This document shows positions 1 to 8,565 of a stretch of 64,000 nucleotides of DNA, piece after piece; position 1 is the stretch's first letter; every line of letters begins with the position of its first letter. A model generated the notes under the pieces. It was not told the DNA's origin and searched no databases. It was given only the letters and a program-made list of their open reading frames with translations. Position numbers and translations under genes: made by a program. The stretch is taken from assembly GCF_000523235.1 (NCBI RefSeq), contig NZ_CP006850.1, forward strand, positions 5,022,001 to 5,086,000. Reading direction: 5' to 3'. This DNA is from Nocardia nova SH22a (lineage in GTDB: Bacteria; Actinomycetota; Actinomycetes; Mycobacteriales; Mycobacteriaceae).

Positions 1-28
1 TCCCGGATCCGCCGAAGTCCCGGTCCGG

Positions 29-1330
29 CTACGGCCGCCGCGTCCGGGCCGAGGCACCGGCAAGGGTCGAGGCGCCGGCGTACCGTGCCTGGGCGCCGAG
101 CTCGGCTTCGATGCGCAGAAGCTGGTTGTACTTGCCCGTGCGGTCCGACCGCGACAGCGAGCCTGTTTTGATCTGGCCGGACCCGAGGGCGACGGCGAGA
201 TCGGCGATGCTGGTGTCCTCGGTCTCTCCTGACCGATGCGACACGATCACGCTGTATCCGCCCCGCCGGGCGATGTCGGCGGTATCGAAAGTCTCGGTGA
301 GCGTTCCGATCTGGTTGATCTTCAGCAAGACCGAGTTGCCGATTCCGGCACGCATGCCCGCTGCCAGCAGGGTGGGATTGGTACAGAAGACGTCGTCGCC
401 GACAAGTTGACTGCGCCCGGCGACGGCCGTGGTGAATCGTGTCCAGCCGCGGTGGTCGTCCTGGGCCATGGGGTCTTCGATGGAAACGATCGGATAGGCA
501 TCGAGCAACCGCAGCAGATATTCGATGTGCTGATCGACGGTTCGGATGGTTCCGTCCGCACGGTAATGGTAGGCGCCGTCGAAATAGAACTCCGAAGCCG
601 CGATGTCGAGCAGGACGGCGACGTCCTCGCCGAACCGGTAGCCGGCTGTGCCGACGGCCGCGCCGATGTGGTCCAGGACCTGTTCGGCCGAGTACAGGTT
701 GGGAGCGAAGCCTCCCTCATCACCTACGCTGGTGTTTTCACCCGCGGCCGCGAGGGCGGCTTTGAGCGTGTGAAACACTTCGGCGCCGATCCGCACCGCG
801 TCCGCGAAGGTCTCGGCCGCGACGGGAGCGATCATGAATTCCTGGAAATCGAGCGGATTGTCCGCGTGGGCTCCCCCGTTGACGATGTTGAACATCGGCA
901 ATGGCAGCAGCCGGGCGCAGGCTCCGCCGAGATAGCGATAGAGCGGGAGGTGGTGGGCCGCCGCGGCGGCCTTGGCCACCGCCAGCGAGACCCCGAGGGT
1001 GGCGTTGGCACCCAATCGCGCCTTGGTCGCGGTGCCGTCCGCGCCGATCATCGCTTGATCGATCGCCGCCTGATCTTCGGCATCCATTCCGACCACGACC
1101 GCCGCGATCTCGGTGTCGACGTGCGAGACCGCGGTGCGGACGCCGCGGCCGTGGAACCGTGACCGATCCTCGTCGCGCAGTTCGACCGCTTCCCGAGTGC
1201 CGGTCGACGCGCCCGAGGGGACACTCGCCCTGCCGACCGATCCGTCCTCCAGTTCTACGGTGACTTCCACGGTGGGATTGCCTCTGCTGTCGAGGATTTC
1301 GTGACCCACCACATTCCGAATTCGTGTCAT
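29..1330 (-). CDS. eno: Enolase, probably an accessory copy
   Basis: Cytosolic phosphopyruvate hydratase interconverting 2-phosphoglycerate and phosphoenolpyruvate in glycolysis. The 433-residue product has the usual length. It shows the SGAST loop near residue 40, then [24 protein letters not shown] and [10 protein letters not shown], the blocks that carry the Mg-binding and catalytic Glu/Lys/His residues. ATG at 1330 is chosen because AGGAAAGG lies 8 nt upstream and the product then begins like other enolases (MTRIRNVVG); an upstream in-frame start adds 31 non-conserved residues. Two oddities are visible. The block that is usually close to TGAPARSERVAKYN reads [14 protein letters not shown], and there is a C-terminal Ala/Ser/Arg tail. 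It diverges from a LysR gene instead of sitting by a septum gene, as actinobacterial housekeeping eno usually does. A specialised second enolase is therefore my inference; the enzyme identity is secure. Confidence 0.93.
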   Translation of the reverse strand: MTRIRNVVGHEILDSRGNPTVEVTVELEDGSVGRASVPSGASTGTREAVELRDEDRSRFHGRGVRTAVSHVDTEIAAVVVGMDAEDQAAIDQAMIGADGTATKARLGANATLGVSLAVAKAAAAAHHLPLYRYLGGACARLLPLPMFNIVNGGAHADNPLDFQEFMIAPVAAETFADAVRIGAEVFHTLKAALAAAGENTSVGDEGGFAPNLYSAEQVLDHIGAAVGTAGYRFGEDVAVLLDIAASEFYFDGAYHYRADGTIRTVDQHIEYLLRLLDAYPIVSIEDPMAQDDHRGWTRFTTAVAGRSQLVGDDVFCTNPTLLAAGMRAGIGNSVLLKINQIGTLTETFDTADIARRGGYSVIVSHRSGETEDTSIADLAVALGSGQIKTGSLSRSDRTGKYNQLLRIEAELGAQARYAGASTLAGASARTRRP

Positions 1331-1418
1331 CGAGCGTCCCTTTCCTGCACCGGACCAGGTGCGGTCAACAGTGTGTTCCGGGCGAGCGCGCCTGCGGTAG
1401 AAGGAGTTCGATCGGATG

Positions 1419-1439
1419 CCCATAAGGTTGGCTTATGGG
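1419..1439. promoter_or_regulatory. LysR-type operator overlapping the lysR start codon
   Basis: Perfect inverted repeat CCCATAAG-N5-CTTATGGG. The inner part ATAAG-N5-CTTAT has the T-N11-A geometry of LysR boxes (T1423, A1435). The lysR ATG (1435-1437) lies inside the right arm, and the site is about 90 bp from the eno start. A bound regulator could therefore repress itself and act on the divergent eno promoter. The palindrome is read directly; the assignment to this regulator is inference from position and geometry. Confidence 0.75.
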
Positions 1440-2337
1440 TTTGTCGCCGAGGGTCACCGATCTGGGGTCGTTCGAATTGCTGGCCACCATCGCGGCAACC
1501 GGCAGCATCGGCGCGTGCGCCCGGCACCACGGGCTGTCGCAGCCGGCGGTCAGCACACGCATCCGAAATCTGGAGCAGCGCCTCGGACTGCGACTGCTGG
1601 ACCGTCACCCCCGCGGGGCCTCCGTCACCGCGACCGGGCAGATGGTGCTGCGATGGGCACGGCCCGCACTGGACGCCGCCGCGAGTCTCGACCAATCGCT
1701 GAACAGGTTGACCGGCCCCACACCCGCTCATCTGACCCTCGCGGCGAGCACCACCATCGCCGAATTCTTTCTGCCGACCTGGTTCACCACACTGCGAAAC
1801 CGGTTGCCGGGCACCAACATCAGTGTGCTGTGCCATAACAGCGCCGATTCCGTCGCGCTGATCCGCCGCGGCGGCGCCGAACTGGGATTCGCGGAGGCCG
1901 GCCATATTCCGGCCGAACTGGACCATTGTCCGGTGGTGCGTGATCGGCTGGCCGTCGTGGTCGCTCCCGATCACCCCTGGGCGCTTCGCGAAGAGATCAC
2001 GCCCACCGATCTCGCCGCCGCGCCGCTGATCCTACGGGAGCCGGGCTCGGCCACCCGATCGGTACTCCACGACCGGCTCGCGGCACTGCCGGTCCCATTG
2101 ACCGTGGTCCCGGCAATGGAACTGACATCGGCCACCACGATCAAGAACGCCGCGGCGAGCGGCCTGGGTCCTGCGGTGCTGAGCGAATTGACCGTCCTCG
2201 ACGAGCTGGCCGACCGGACACTTGTCGAAGTGCCCATGCCGGCTCTCCCCCTGGAACGCGATCTGCACGCCTGCTGGCGGCGCAATCATCGCTTCAGCGC
2301 GCCGGCGCGACACCTCCTCGACATCGCCCGCCGATAA
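1435..2337 (+). CDS. LysR family transcriptional regulator
   Basis: DNA-binding regulator of 300 residues. An N-terminal winged helix-turn-helix covers about residues 8-68 (FELLATIAATGSIGACAR, then LSQPAVSTRIRNLEQRLG). A LysR-type substrate-binding domain follows from about residue 95 (HLTLAASTTIAEFFLP). An in-frame TAA at 1423 excludes longer starts, so ATG 1435 is the first choice, with only a weak AAGG 7 nt upstream. It diverges from eno across 104 bp that contain a LysR-box palindrome overlapping this start codon, so negative autoregulation and control of eno are likely. The effector cannot be predicted; a glycolytic intermediate is one guess from the neighbour. Confidence 0.88.
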   Translation: MGLSPRVTDLGSFELLATIAATGSIGACARHHGLSQPAVSTRIRNLEQRLGLRLLDRHPRGASVTATGQMVLRWARPALDAAASLDQSLNRLTGPTPAHLTLAASTTIAEFFLPTWFTTLRNRLPGTNISVLCHNSADSVALIRRGGAELGFAEAGHIPAELDHCPVVRDRLAVVVAPDHPWALREEITPTDLAAAPLILREPGSATRSVLHDRLAALPVPLTVVPAMELTSATTIKNAAASGLGPAVLSELTVLDELADRTLVEVPMPALPLERDLHACWRRNHRFSAPARHLLDIARR

Positions 2338-2367
2338 CGCGACGAACCCTGTGGAACGCCGACGACA

Positions 2368-2400
2368 CGGGCCGCCGTCGCGAGGTGCGGCAGCGGCCCG
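2368..2400. terminator. Hairpin between convergent lysR and yebC
   Basis: CGGGCCGC (2368-2375) pairs perfectly with GCGGCCCG (2393-2400) across a 17-nt loop. It lies in the 75-bp gap between the ends of two convergent genes. There is no clear T tract, so it may work as a bidirectional factor-assisted terminator, as is common in high-GC actinobacteria. Confidence 0.5.
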
Positions 2401-2412
2401 GGCGGTCGGGTA

Positions 2413-3165
2413 TCAGTCGTCGAGTTCGGCGAGAACCTCGTCGGAGACATCGACGTTGGTATACACGTCCTGCACGTCGTCGCTGTCCTCCAGCGCGTCG
2501 ACCAGCTTGAACACCTTGCGGGCACCCTCGGCGTCGACCGCGACCGACACCGAGGGCTGGAAGCCCGATTCCGCGGAGTCGTAATCGATTCCGGCTTCCT
2601 GCAGCGCGGTGCGCACGGCGATCAGATCGCTGGGGTCGCTGATGATCTCGAACGAGTCGCCGAGATCGTTGACCTCCTCGGCACCGGCGTCGAGCACCGC
2701 CATCAGCACATCGTCCTCACTGAGGCCGTTCTTCTCGAGGGTCACGATGCCCTTGCGGTGGAACAGGTAGGCCACCGAACCCGGATCGGCCATATTGCCG
2801 CCGTTGCGGGTCATGGCGACGCGCACCTCGCCCGCGGCGCGATTGCGGTTGTCGGTGAGACATTCGATCAGCACCGCGACACCGTTGGGGCCGTAGCCCT
2901 CGTAGGTGATGTTCTGCCAGTCGGCGCCGCCGGCCTCTTCGCCGCCGCCGCGCTTGCGGGCGCGCTCGATGTTGTCATTGGGGACCGACGACTTCTTCGC
3001 CTTCTGGATGGCGTCGTAGAGAGTCGGGTTTCCGCCAGGGTCACCACCACCGGTGCGCGCCGCGACCTCGATGTTCTTGATCAACTTCGCGAACATCTTG
3101 CCGCGCTTGGCGTCGATCACGGCCTTCTTGTGCTTGGTGGTGGCCCATTTGGAGTGGCCGCTCAT
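2413..3165 (-). CDS. YebC/PmpR family protein
   Basis: Conserved cytosolic YebC/PmpR protein of 250 residues, the normal size. The family is annotated as a DNA-binding regulator; recent work on relatives links some members to translation of difficult sequences. The opening [23 protein letters not shown] is diagnostic, followed by [11 protein letters not shown] and the Asp/Glu-rich C-terminal domain ending VLAELDD. ATG at 3165 begins this conserved start. It lies 109 bp downstream of pdxT on the same strand, as in many actinobacteria where pdxT-yebC precede ruvC. Here eno/lysR follow instead, so the usual ruvCAB junction is broken or displaced. Confidence 0.95.
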   Translation of the reverse strand: MSGHSKWATTKHKKAVIDAKRGKMFAKLIKNIEVAARTGGGDPGGNPTLYDAIQKAKKSSVPNDNIERARKRGGGEEAGGADWQNITYEGYGPNGVAVLIECLTDNRNRAAGEVRVAMTRNGGNMADPGSVAYLFHRKGIVTLEKNGLSEDDVLMAVLDAGAEEVNDLGDSFEIISDPSDLIAVRTALQEAGIDYDSAESGFQPSVSVAVDAEGARKVFKLVDALEDSDDVQDVYTNVDVSDEVLAELDD

Positions 3166-3274
3166 TCCCTACTTCCTTCGGGTCGGTGTGCGCCTGTCCC
3201 GGACAGATCCGTGATCTGTGTTCCGGCGATCGCTGTGCAGTCTACTGCCCGGCGATGAGCCGACCGGCGAAAGG

Positions 3275-3913
3275 TCACGCCCGGGCGGTGACGGCGCTGC
3301 GCACCGAGTCCACGAACAGCCGGTGCACCCGCAGATCCCCGGTCACCTCGGGATGGAACGAGGTCGCCAGGACATTGCCCTGGCGGACCGCGACGATCCG
3401 GCCCGCGGCCTGCTGCGGTGTGCCGTTCCCGCCCGCGCCCGGATGCGGGACCCGGGCCAGGACCTCCACACCGTCGCCGACCCGCTCGACCCAGGGCGCG
3501 CGGATGAACACGGCACGGATCGGGTCGTCGAGCCCGGTGAAGGCGAGGTCGGTTTCGAACGAATCCACCTGGCGTCCGAAAGCGTTGCGCCGCACGGTCA
3601 TATCGATGCCGGACAGCGACTGCGCGTCGGGCCGGGTGTCGAGCACCTCGCGGGCGAGCAGGATCATCCCCGCGCAGGAACCGAAGGCGGGCATCCCGTC
3701 GCGCAGCCGGGCACGCAGCGGTTCCAGCAGGCCGAACACCTCGAGGAGTTTGCTGATCGTGGTCGACTCCCCGCCCGGCAGCACGAGTGCGTCGACGGCT
3801 TCCAGCTCCGACTCGCGCCGCACACTCACCGGTTCGGCACCGCACTCCGCGAGCGCGCGGAAGTGCTCACGCACATCACCTTGCAGGGCGAGCACACCAA
3901 TGGTCGGTTTCAC
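3275..3913 (-). CDS. pdxT: Pyridoxal 5'-phosphate synthase glutaminase subunit
   Basis: Class I glutamine amidotransferase that feeds ammonia to PdxS for ribose-phosphate-dependent PLP synthesis. The nucleophile Cys is in FGSCAGMI (about residue 80). The His-x-Glu pair is in SFHPEVTGD near the C terminus, and the GGEST motif is at about 48-52. I choose GTG at 3913 because the protein then begins [12 protein letters not shown] like its relatives (212 residues, slightly longer than typical). The longer ATG at 3973 would add 20 unrelated residues. No good ribosome binding site is seen at the GTG, so leaderless translation is possible. tesB, the MHS transporter, lysR and pdxS lie further upstream; pdxS and pdxT are thus separated by about 5.7 kb. 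Confidence 0.94.
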   Translation of the reverse strand: MKPTIGVLALQGDVREHFRALAECGAEPVSVRRESELEAVDALVLPGGESTTISKLLEVFGLLEPLRARLRDGMPAFGSCAGMILLAREVLDTRPDAQSLSGIDMTVRRNAFGRQVDSFETDLAFTGLDDPIRAVFIRAPWVERVGDGVEVLARVPHPGAGGNGTPQQAAGRIVAVRQGNVLATSFHPEVTGDLRVHRLFVDSVRSAVTARA

Positions 3914-4043
3914 GGCACGAGCATACGAGCCGCGCGTACGCCGGTTCACCCTCGGCCACGGCGGATGTGGCACCGCTCACCCGGGCATCAAGGTTTCGCA
4001 AGGACGCTGTTGCCGTCGCGGCGGCGCGGGAACACTCCCGCAG

Positions 4044-5414
4044 GTGACCGATGTCGTTTCATCCCAGCGCACCACGGAGGCGGGCCCCCGCGCCCTGACC
4101 GTCTCGACCGGACTGGCCGGACTGTCACTGGACGCGATGGCCTCGGTGTCCTACGGCCCCGAGGCCATCGTGCTCGTACTCGCCGCGGCCGGCAGCGCGG
4201 GACTGGGCGCCACCCTGCCGGTGACGCTGTCGATCGTGGCGTTGCTGGCGGTGCTGATCGCCTCCTACCGCCAGGTCATCGCCGCGTTCCCGGACGGTGG
4301 CGGCGCCTACGCGGTGGCGAAGCGGCATCTGGGACGGCACACCGCGCTGACCGCCGCGGCATCGCTGATCGTGGACTACGTCCTGAATGTGGCGGTGTCG
4401 ATCGCCGCGGGCGTGGCCGCGCTCACCGCCGCGATCCCGGCGCTGCTGCCCTGGACGGTGTGGCTGTGCCTGGCGGTGCTGGCCGGGATCACCGTGCTGA
4501 ATCTGGCCGGTATCCGGGAGAGCGCTCGGGCGTTCATGGCGCCGACGGTCGTGTTCGTCGCCGGCATCTTCGCGGTGATCATCGCGGGATTGCTGCGACC
4601 GGGCGGGCCGGTGGCATCGCCGGATCCCGGGGCGCTGTCCGCCGACACCCGCACGGTCGGAATCCTGTTGCTGCTCAAGGCATTCTCCAGCGGGTGCGCG
4701 GCACTGACCGGGGTGGAGGCGATCGCGAACGCGGTGCCGTCGTTCCGCGCGCCCGCGGTGCGCCGCGCCCAGCGCGCCGAGGTGGTGCTCGGGGTGCTGC
4801 TGGGCGCGATGCTCATCGGCCTGGCCGCGCTCATCCAGAAGTTCTCGATCCGGCCGGTCGCCGGATCGACGGTGTTGTCACAGCTCACCGAGACCGCGCT
4901 CGGCCACGGAATCGGTTACTACACGGTGCAATTCGCGACCGTCGCCCTGCTCGCGCTGGCGGCCAACACCTCCTACGGCGGCCTGCCCACCCTGACGAAA
5001 CTCCTGGCCGACGACAACTGCCTGCCACATCGGTTCGCGTTCGCCGGTCCGCGCGGTGTGTATCGCTACGGCGTTGTGACGCTGGGGATTTGCGCGGGGA
5101 TCCTGCTGATCGCTGCCGGTGGGCAGATGAACACCCTGGTCCCGCTGTTCGCCATCGGTGTCTTCGTCGGCTTCACCATCGCGCAGGTGGGCATGGTGCG
5201 GCACTGGCTGCTGCTGCGCACGCCGGGATGGCGAGCACGCCTGGCGCTCAACGGATTCGGCGCACTGCTGACGCTCGTCGCGGCCGTGGTCACCACCGCC
5301 GCCAAATTCGCCGAGGGCGCGTGGCTGATCGTGCTCATCCTGCCGCTGCTGGTGTGGGGTATGCGGCGCATCCACTCGGCGTACGGCGCCGTCGACCGTC
5401 GCCGGCCGCGGTAG
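4044..5414 (+). CDS. APC family permease
   Basis: Integral membrane transporter of the amino acid-polyamine-organocation superfamily, 456 residues with about 12 hydrophobic segments. The N-terminal region SLDAMASVSYGPEAIVLVL carries the small-residue unwound helix 1 typical of APC carriers. LLLKAFSSGCAALTGVEAIANAVPSF is the conserved region around helix 6. Substrate is unknown (amino acid or K+/amine). GTG at 4044 is the best start; the open frame upstream back to 3186 is only antisense shadow of pdxT. It runs on the opposite strand between pdxT and tesB, so it was probably inserted into the PLP gene neighbourhood. The C terminus ends soon after the last helix, without the cytoplasmic tail of some relatives. 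Confidence 0.82.
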   Translation: MTDVVSSQRTTEAGPRALTVSTGLAGLSLDAMASVSYGPEAIVLVLAAAGSAGLGATLPVTLSIVALLAVLIASYRQVIAAFPDGGGAYAVAKRHLGRHTALTAAASLIVDYVLNVAVSIAAGVAALTAAIPALLPWTVWLCLAVLAGITVLNLAGIRESARAFMAPTVVFVAGIFAVIIAGLLRPGGPVASPDPGALSADTRTVGILLLLKAFSSGCAALTGVEAIANAVPSFRAPAVRRAQRAEVVLGVLLGAMLIGLAALIQKFSIRPVAGSTVLSQLTETALGHGIGYYTVQFATVALLALAANTSYGGLPTLTKLLADDNCLPHRFAFAGPRGVYRYGVVTLGICAGILLIAAGGQMNTLVPLFAIGVFVGFTIAQVGMVRHWLLLRTPGWRARLALNGFGALLTLVAAVVTTAAKFAEGAWLIVLILPLLVWGMRRIHSAYGAVDRRRPR

Positions 5415-5421
5415 CCGCCGT

Positions 5422-6240
5422 TCACTCCCGCAGGCTGCGGATGAGCCCTTCCTGCACGACCTGGGCGACGAACTGGCCCTCCCGATTGAAGATCCGCCCG
5501 CTGGTCAGGGCCCGGCCGAACCCGGCGGACGGCGAGTTCTGGTCGTAGAGCAGCCATTCGTCGGCGCGGAAGGGGCGCAGGAACCACATGGCGTGATCGA
5601 GGGAGGCGTCCTGGGTGCGCTCGTCGCGGTGGGTGACCTTCGACGAGCCGAGCAGGGTCATATCGCTCATGTAGGCGAGGGTGCACACGTGGAACAGCGG
5701 ATCGTCGGGCAGCGGGTGCCGGTAGCGGAACCACACCTGCTGCTGGGAGGCCAGGCCGTCGCGGAGGGTGACCTCCTCCTGCGGCACCGGCCGGATGTCC
5801 CAGTGCTCCCATTCGCGCATGAGCCACAGCCGTTCCGGGCTCATCGTCTCGTGGGCGTCCGGAATATCCTGGGGCAGCGGCACTTCCGGCATCCGGTCTT
5901 GATGTTCGGGGCCCTCGTCGCCGACGTGGAAGGACGCCGACATGGTGAAGATCGCCTCGCCGTCCTGGATCCCGGTCACCCGCCGGGTGCAGAACGAGCG
6001 GCCGTCGCGGATGCGTTCGACCAGGTAGACCGTCTGCTCGGACGGGTTGCCGGGACGCAGGAAGTAGCCGTGCAGCGAATGCACCTCGTAGCGCGGCTCG
6101 ACCGTGCGCACGGCCGATACCAGCGCCTGACCGGCGACCTGTCCGCCGAAGGTTCGAGGCAGCTGGGACTTCGTCACCGCACCGCGGAAGATGTCCCGCT
6201 CGAGCCGCTCGATCTCGAGCGCTTCTTCGATGGTCGCCAT
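5422..6240 (-). CDS. tesB: Acyl-CoA thioesterase II
   Basis: Double hot-dog thioesterase hydrolysing fatty acyl-CoA to free acid and CoA. The 272 residues show the family landmarks: RTFGGQVAGQALVSAV (residues 29-44), HSLHGYFLRPG, and the C-terminal ASLDHAMWFLRPF (catalytic Asp) and DQNSPSAGFGRAL, with VAQVVQEGLIR carrying the catalytic Gln. ATG 6240 gives the typical start. A tesB homologue next to pdxT/pdxS is a known actinobacterial arrangement. Its promoter region resembles that of the transporter gene upstream (see 6261-6317), suggesting shared control. Confidence 0.93.
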   Translation of the reverse strand: MATIEEALEIERLERDIFRGAVTKSQLPRTFGGQVAGQALVSAVRTVEPRYEVHSLHGYFLRPGNPSEQTVYLVERIRDGRSFCTRRVTGIQDGEAIFTMSASFHVGDEGPEHQDRMPEVPLPQDIPDAHETMSPERLWLMREWEHWDIRPVPQEEVTLRDGLASQQQVWFRYRHPLPDDPLFHVCTLAYMSDMTLLGSSKVTHRDERTQDASLDHAMWFLRPFRADEWLLYDQNSPSAGFGRALTSGRIFNREGQFVAQVVQEGLIRSLRE

Positions 6241-6260
6241 GTACCGTCCTTCCAGGAATA

Positions 6261-6317
6261 GACGAGCTCAGGCTAAGCGATGGCGAACCGCGGCCGATGC
6301 GCGACTCTCCCCCGCGA
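6261..6317 (-). promoter_or_regulatory. tesB promoter module, copy 1 of a repeated element
   Basis: Read on the minus strand, this holds CCATCGCTTAGCCTGAGC, with TAGCCT as a plausible -10 about 30 bp before the tesB start, preceded by GAGAGTCGCGC. The same blocks recur at 7868-7921 before the MHS transporter. The similarity is read directly; promoter function is inferred. Confidence 0.5.
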
Positions 6318-6329
6318 CACGCCGGACGG

Positions 6330-7793
6330 CTAGGACGTATTCGTGCCCTGCGATCCCACGAAAGCCTTGGCTTCCTCCTCCGATCCGGCGGCCGGCGCCG
6401 AACCCCACATGTGCTTGCCGTTCGGCTCGGCCAGGAAGTACACCGACACCGCACCCACCACACCCGCGATGATCAGGTAGTACGCGGGCCAGTTCAGATC
6501 CCCGGTCGCGCCGACCAGCGCGCCGACGACCACCGAGGTGGTGCCCGCGAACAGCGAGACCGCGACATTGAACGACACCGACAGGCCCGCACCGCGCACC
6601 TTCGTCGGGAACAGCGAGGGCAGGGTCGAGGGCATCGTCGCGCTGAAACAGATCAGCGTGAGGCCCATGATCAGCAGGCCCAGGAAGACGGTGAACGGAT
6701 TGTCGGTCCGGACCAGCAGCACCATCGGGAACGCCAGCGCGATCAACGCGACGACACCGGTCCAGATGATGGGTTTGCGCCCGACCCGGTCGGAGATCAA
6801 TCCGATCATCGGAATGGCAAGCAGCGCAATGGCCATCACCGCGATCTGCAACCACTGCGAGGTCGACGAGGACACCCCGGCGCCGGTGCTGTCGGGCACG
6901 GTCTCGGTCACATAGGTCGGCATGTACGAGGTGAGCATGTAGTTGGTGACGTTCCAGACCACCACCAGCCCCATGCAGACCAGCACGAACGGCCACAGTT
7001 TCGCCAGGGCCTTGGCCTCTTCACCGGTGCGGTTGGCCTTCTCCCGCTCCGCGGATTCCATTTCCAGCGCTTCGAACGCGGGGGTGTCGGCCAGGCGCAA
7101 TCGCAGGTAGACGCCGACCACGCCGAGCGGAAGCGCGATGAAGAACGGCAGCCGCCAGCCCCACGCGAGCAGCTGGTCGTGGGTCAGCACCGCATCGGCG
7201 AGCGTGACGACCAGCGCGCCCAGCAGATAGCCGGTGAAGGTGCCGAATTCCAGCCAGCTGCCGAGGAATCCGCGGCGCCGGTCGGGTGCGTATTCGGCGA
7301 TGAAGGTCATCGCGTTGCCGTATTCACCACCGGTGGAGAAACCCTGCAGCAACCGCGCGCACAACAACAGCATGGGCGCCCAGATACCGATGGCGTTCTG
7401 ATCCGGGATACAGCCGATCGCGAAGGTGCCGGCGGCCATGAGGATCATCGTCGTGGCCAGTACCTTGTTGCGGCCGATGCGATCGGCCAGCGGCCCGAAG
7501 AACATGCCGCCGAACGGCCGGACCAGGAAGGCGACCGCGAACAGGCCGAAGGTCGCGATCGTGCCCGCGGTGTCGCCGAGGTGCGAGAAGAAGACGTCCT
7601 TGATGGTCGGTTCGAAGTACGCGTAGACGCCGAAGTCGTACCACTCGGTGATGTTGCCGATACTGGCCGCCCCGATCGCCCTGCGGATGATGGGCGGGTC
7701 GGTGACGACGATGTCGTCGAGTGACCACCGCCTCGGACGTTCTCGTGGGCTCAGCACAGCCACCGGCAGGGCCTCCTTCAGTTCGCGGTCCAT
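6330..7793 (-). CDS. MFS transporter, metabolite:H+ symporter (ProP-like) family
   Basis: Twelve-helix secondary transporter of 487 residues. NITEWYDFGVYAYFEPTIKDVFF in helix 1, RPFGGMFFGPLADRIGRNKVLA between helices 2 and 3, and LQGFSTGGEYGNAMTFIAEYAP are hallmarks of the MHS branch that takes up osmolytes and organic acids (proline, betaine, shikimate, ketoglutarate). The substrate cannot be chosen from sequence. The C-terminal tail after the last helix is short and polar and lacks the ProP coiled coil, so osmosensing is not supported. It is upstream of tesB on the same strand and shares a promoter-like module with it. Confidence 0.9.
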   Translation of the reverse strand: MDRELKEALPVAVLSPRERPRRWSLDDIVVTDPPIIRRAIGAASIGNITEWYDFGVYAYFEPTIKDVFFSHLGDTAGTIATFGLFAVAFLVRPFGGMFFGPLADRIGRNKVLATTMILMAAGTFAIGCIPDQNAIGIWAPMLLLCARLLQGFSTGGEYGNAMTFIAEYAPDRRRGFLGSWLEFGTFTGYLLGALVVTLADAVLTHDQLLAWGWRLPFFIALPLGVVGVYLRLRLADTPAFEALEMESAEREKANRTGEEAKALAKLWPFVLVCMGLVVVWNVTNYMLTSYMPTYVTETVPDSTGAGVSSSTSQWLQIAVMAIALLAIPMIGLISDRVGRKPIIWTGVVALIALAFPMVLLVRTDNPFTVFLGLLIMGLTLICFSATMPSTLPSLFPTKVRGAGLSVSFNVAVSLFAGTTSVVVGALVGATGDLNWPAYYLIIAGVVGAVSVYFLAEPNGKHMWGSAPAAGSEEEAKAFVGSQGTNTS

Positions 7794-7867
7794 CTCGCGA
7801 TCCGCGGCGGCGCGCCCCCGGCCGGGGTGTGTAGATCGCCTCGCGCAGGTTCCGTCCGTCCGGGATC

Positions 7868-7921
7868 GACTCGCTCAGGCTATGCGATGGTTACCCCGCT
7901 CCGTGGGCGACTCTCCGCGAC
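7868..7921 (-). promoter_or_regulatory. MHS transporter promoter module, copy 2
   Basis: On the minus strand it contains CCATCGCATAGCCTGAGC with a TAGCCT -10-like hexamer, and upstream GGAGAGTCGCCC. Both match the tesB promoter region in order and spacing. It also lies in the 149-bp gap shared with the divergent gene at 7943, so it might serve both directions. Confidence 0.5.
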
Positions 7922-7942
7922 CGGCCGGGGGTCGGGCATGAT

Positions 7943-8560
7943 ATGCGGATGCCCGAATACGCCCCGATCACCTTGGAGGGGCTGGTGGGCGATGTCGCGG
8001 CGGCAGTGCTCGGCAGTCCCGATCGGGCCGTGGTCGCGATCGACGGCGCCGACGCGGCCGCGCCCCGCGAACTCGCCGAGCGCCTCACCGAGGTGATCCG
8101 GGCCCGGGGCCGCCCGGCGGCGGTGGTGTGGTTGCACGATTTCGTCCGTCCGGCGTCGGTGCGGCTGGAATTCGGCCGCGACGAGATGTCCTATCGCACG
8201 GCCTGGTTCGACTACGCCGCACTCGATCGCGAAGTGCTGCGGGCGGTGCGGGGCCGCGGGCGGTGGTTACCGGCGCTCTGGAACGAGGACCAGGACCGTT
8301 CCGCACGCGCGTCGATGCGCACCGCGGACCCCGGCGCCGTGCTCGTCGTGGCCGGGCCGATGCTGCTGGGCCGGGGACTGGACTTCGAGGTGACCGTGCG
8401 GCTGCGGATGTCGGAAGCGGCGCTGCGGCGGCGCACCGATCCCGGTGACTCCTGGACGATTCCGGCGCTGTTGCGGCACGAGGCCGAACACGACGAGGTA
8501 CCCCGCTTCGAGGTGCGGTGGGACCACCCGGAGCGTCCGGCGGTGCGGGTCGGCCGGTGA
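7943..8560 (+). CDS. Uridine kinase-like protein with degenerate P-loop
   Basis: A 205-residue cytosolic protein whose layout resembles actinobacterial uridine kinase-like P-loop proteins. It has the strand AVVAIDGADA near residue 28, a central WLHDFVRPAS segment, then VVAGPMLLGRGLDFEVTVRLRMSEAALRRRT in the position of the family's lid/strand region. The Walker A lysine and Ser/Thr are missing: where GxxxxGKS is expected the sequence reads GADAAAPREL. Kinase activity is therefore doubtful. ATG 7943 or 7949 are both possible; neither has a clear ribosome binding site. It ends 5 bp from a convergent lysR gene. Family assignment is tentative. Confidence 0.6.
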   Translation: MRMPEYAPITLEGLVGDVAAAVLGSPDRAVVAIDGADAAAPRELAERLTEVIRARGRPAAVVWLHDFVRPASVRLEFGRDEMSYRTAWFDYAALDREVLRAVRGRGRWLPALWNEDQDRSARASMRTADPGAVLVVAGPMLLGRGLDFEVTVRLRMSEAALRRRTDPGDSWTIPALLRHEAEHDEVPRFEVRWDHPERPAVRVGR

Positions 8561-8565
8561 GCGGA

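Noticed and set aside
1416..1838. Frame starting at ATG 1416 with AAGGAG nine bases upstream, overlapping lysR
   Set aside because: The ribosome site is good, but the product is unlike any protein, is Arg/Pro rich and lies out of frame within the conserved lysR coding region.
3218..5548. Very long plus-strand frame of 776 codons, and similar long frames opposite thrS (19719-21797), the SulP-CA genes (22166-24556, 25581-27539) and the MFS gene (6297-7724)
   Set aside because: These are antisense or shifted shadows in high-GC DNA. They lack ribosome sites and motifs, are Arg/Gly/Pro rich, and overlap fully conserved genes.
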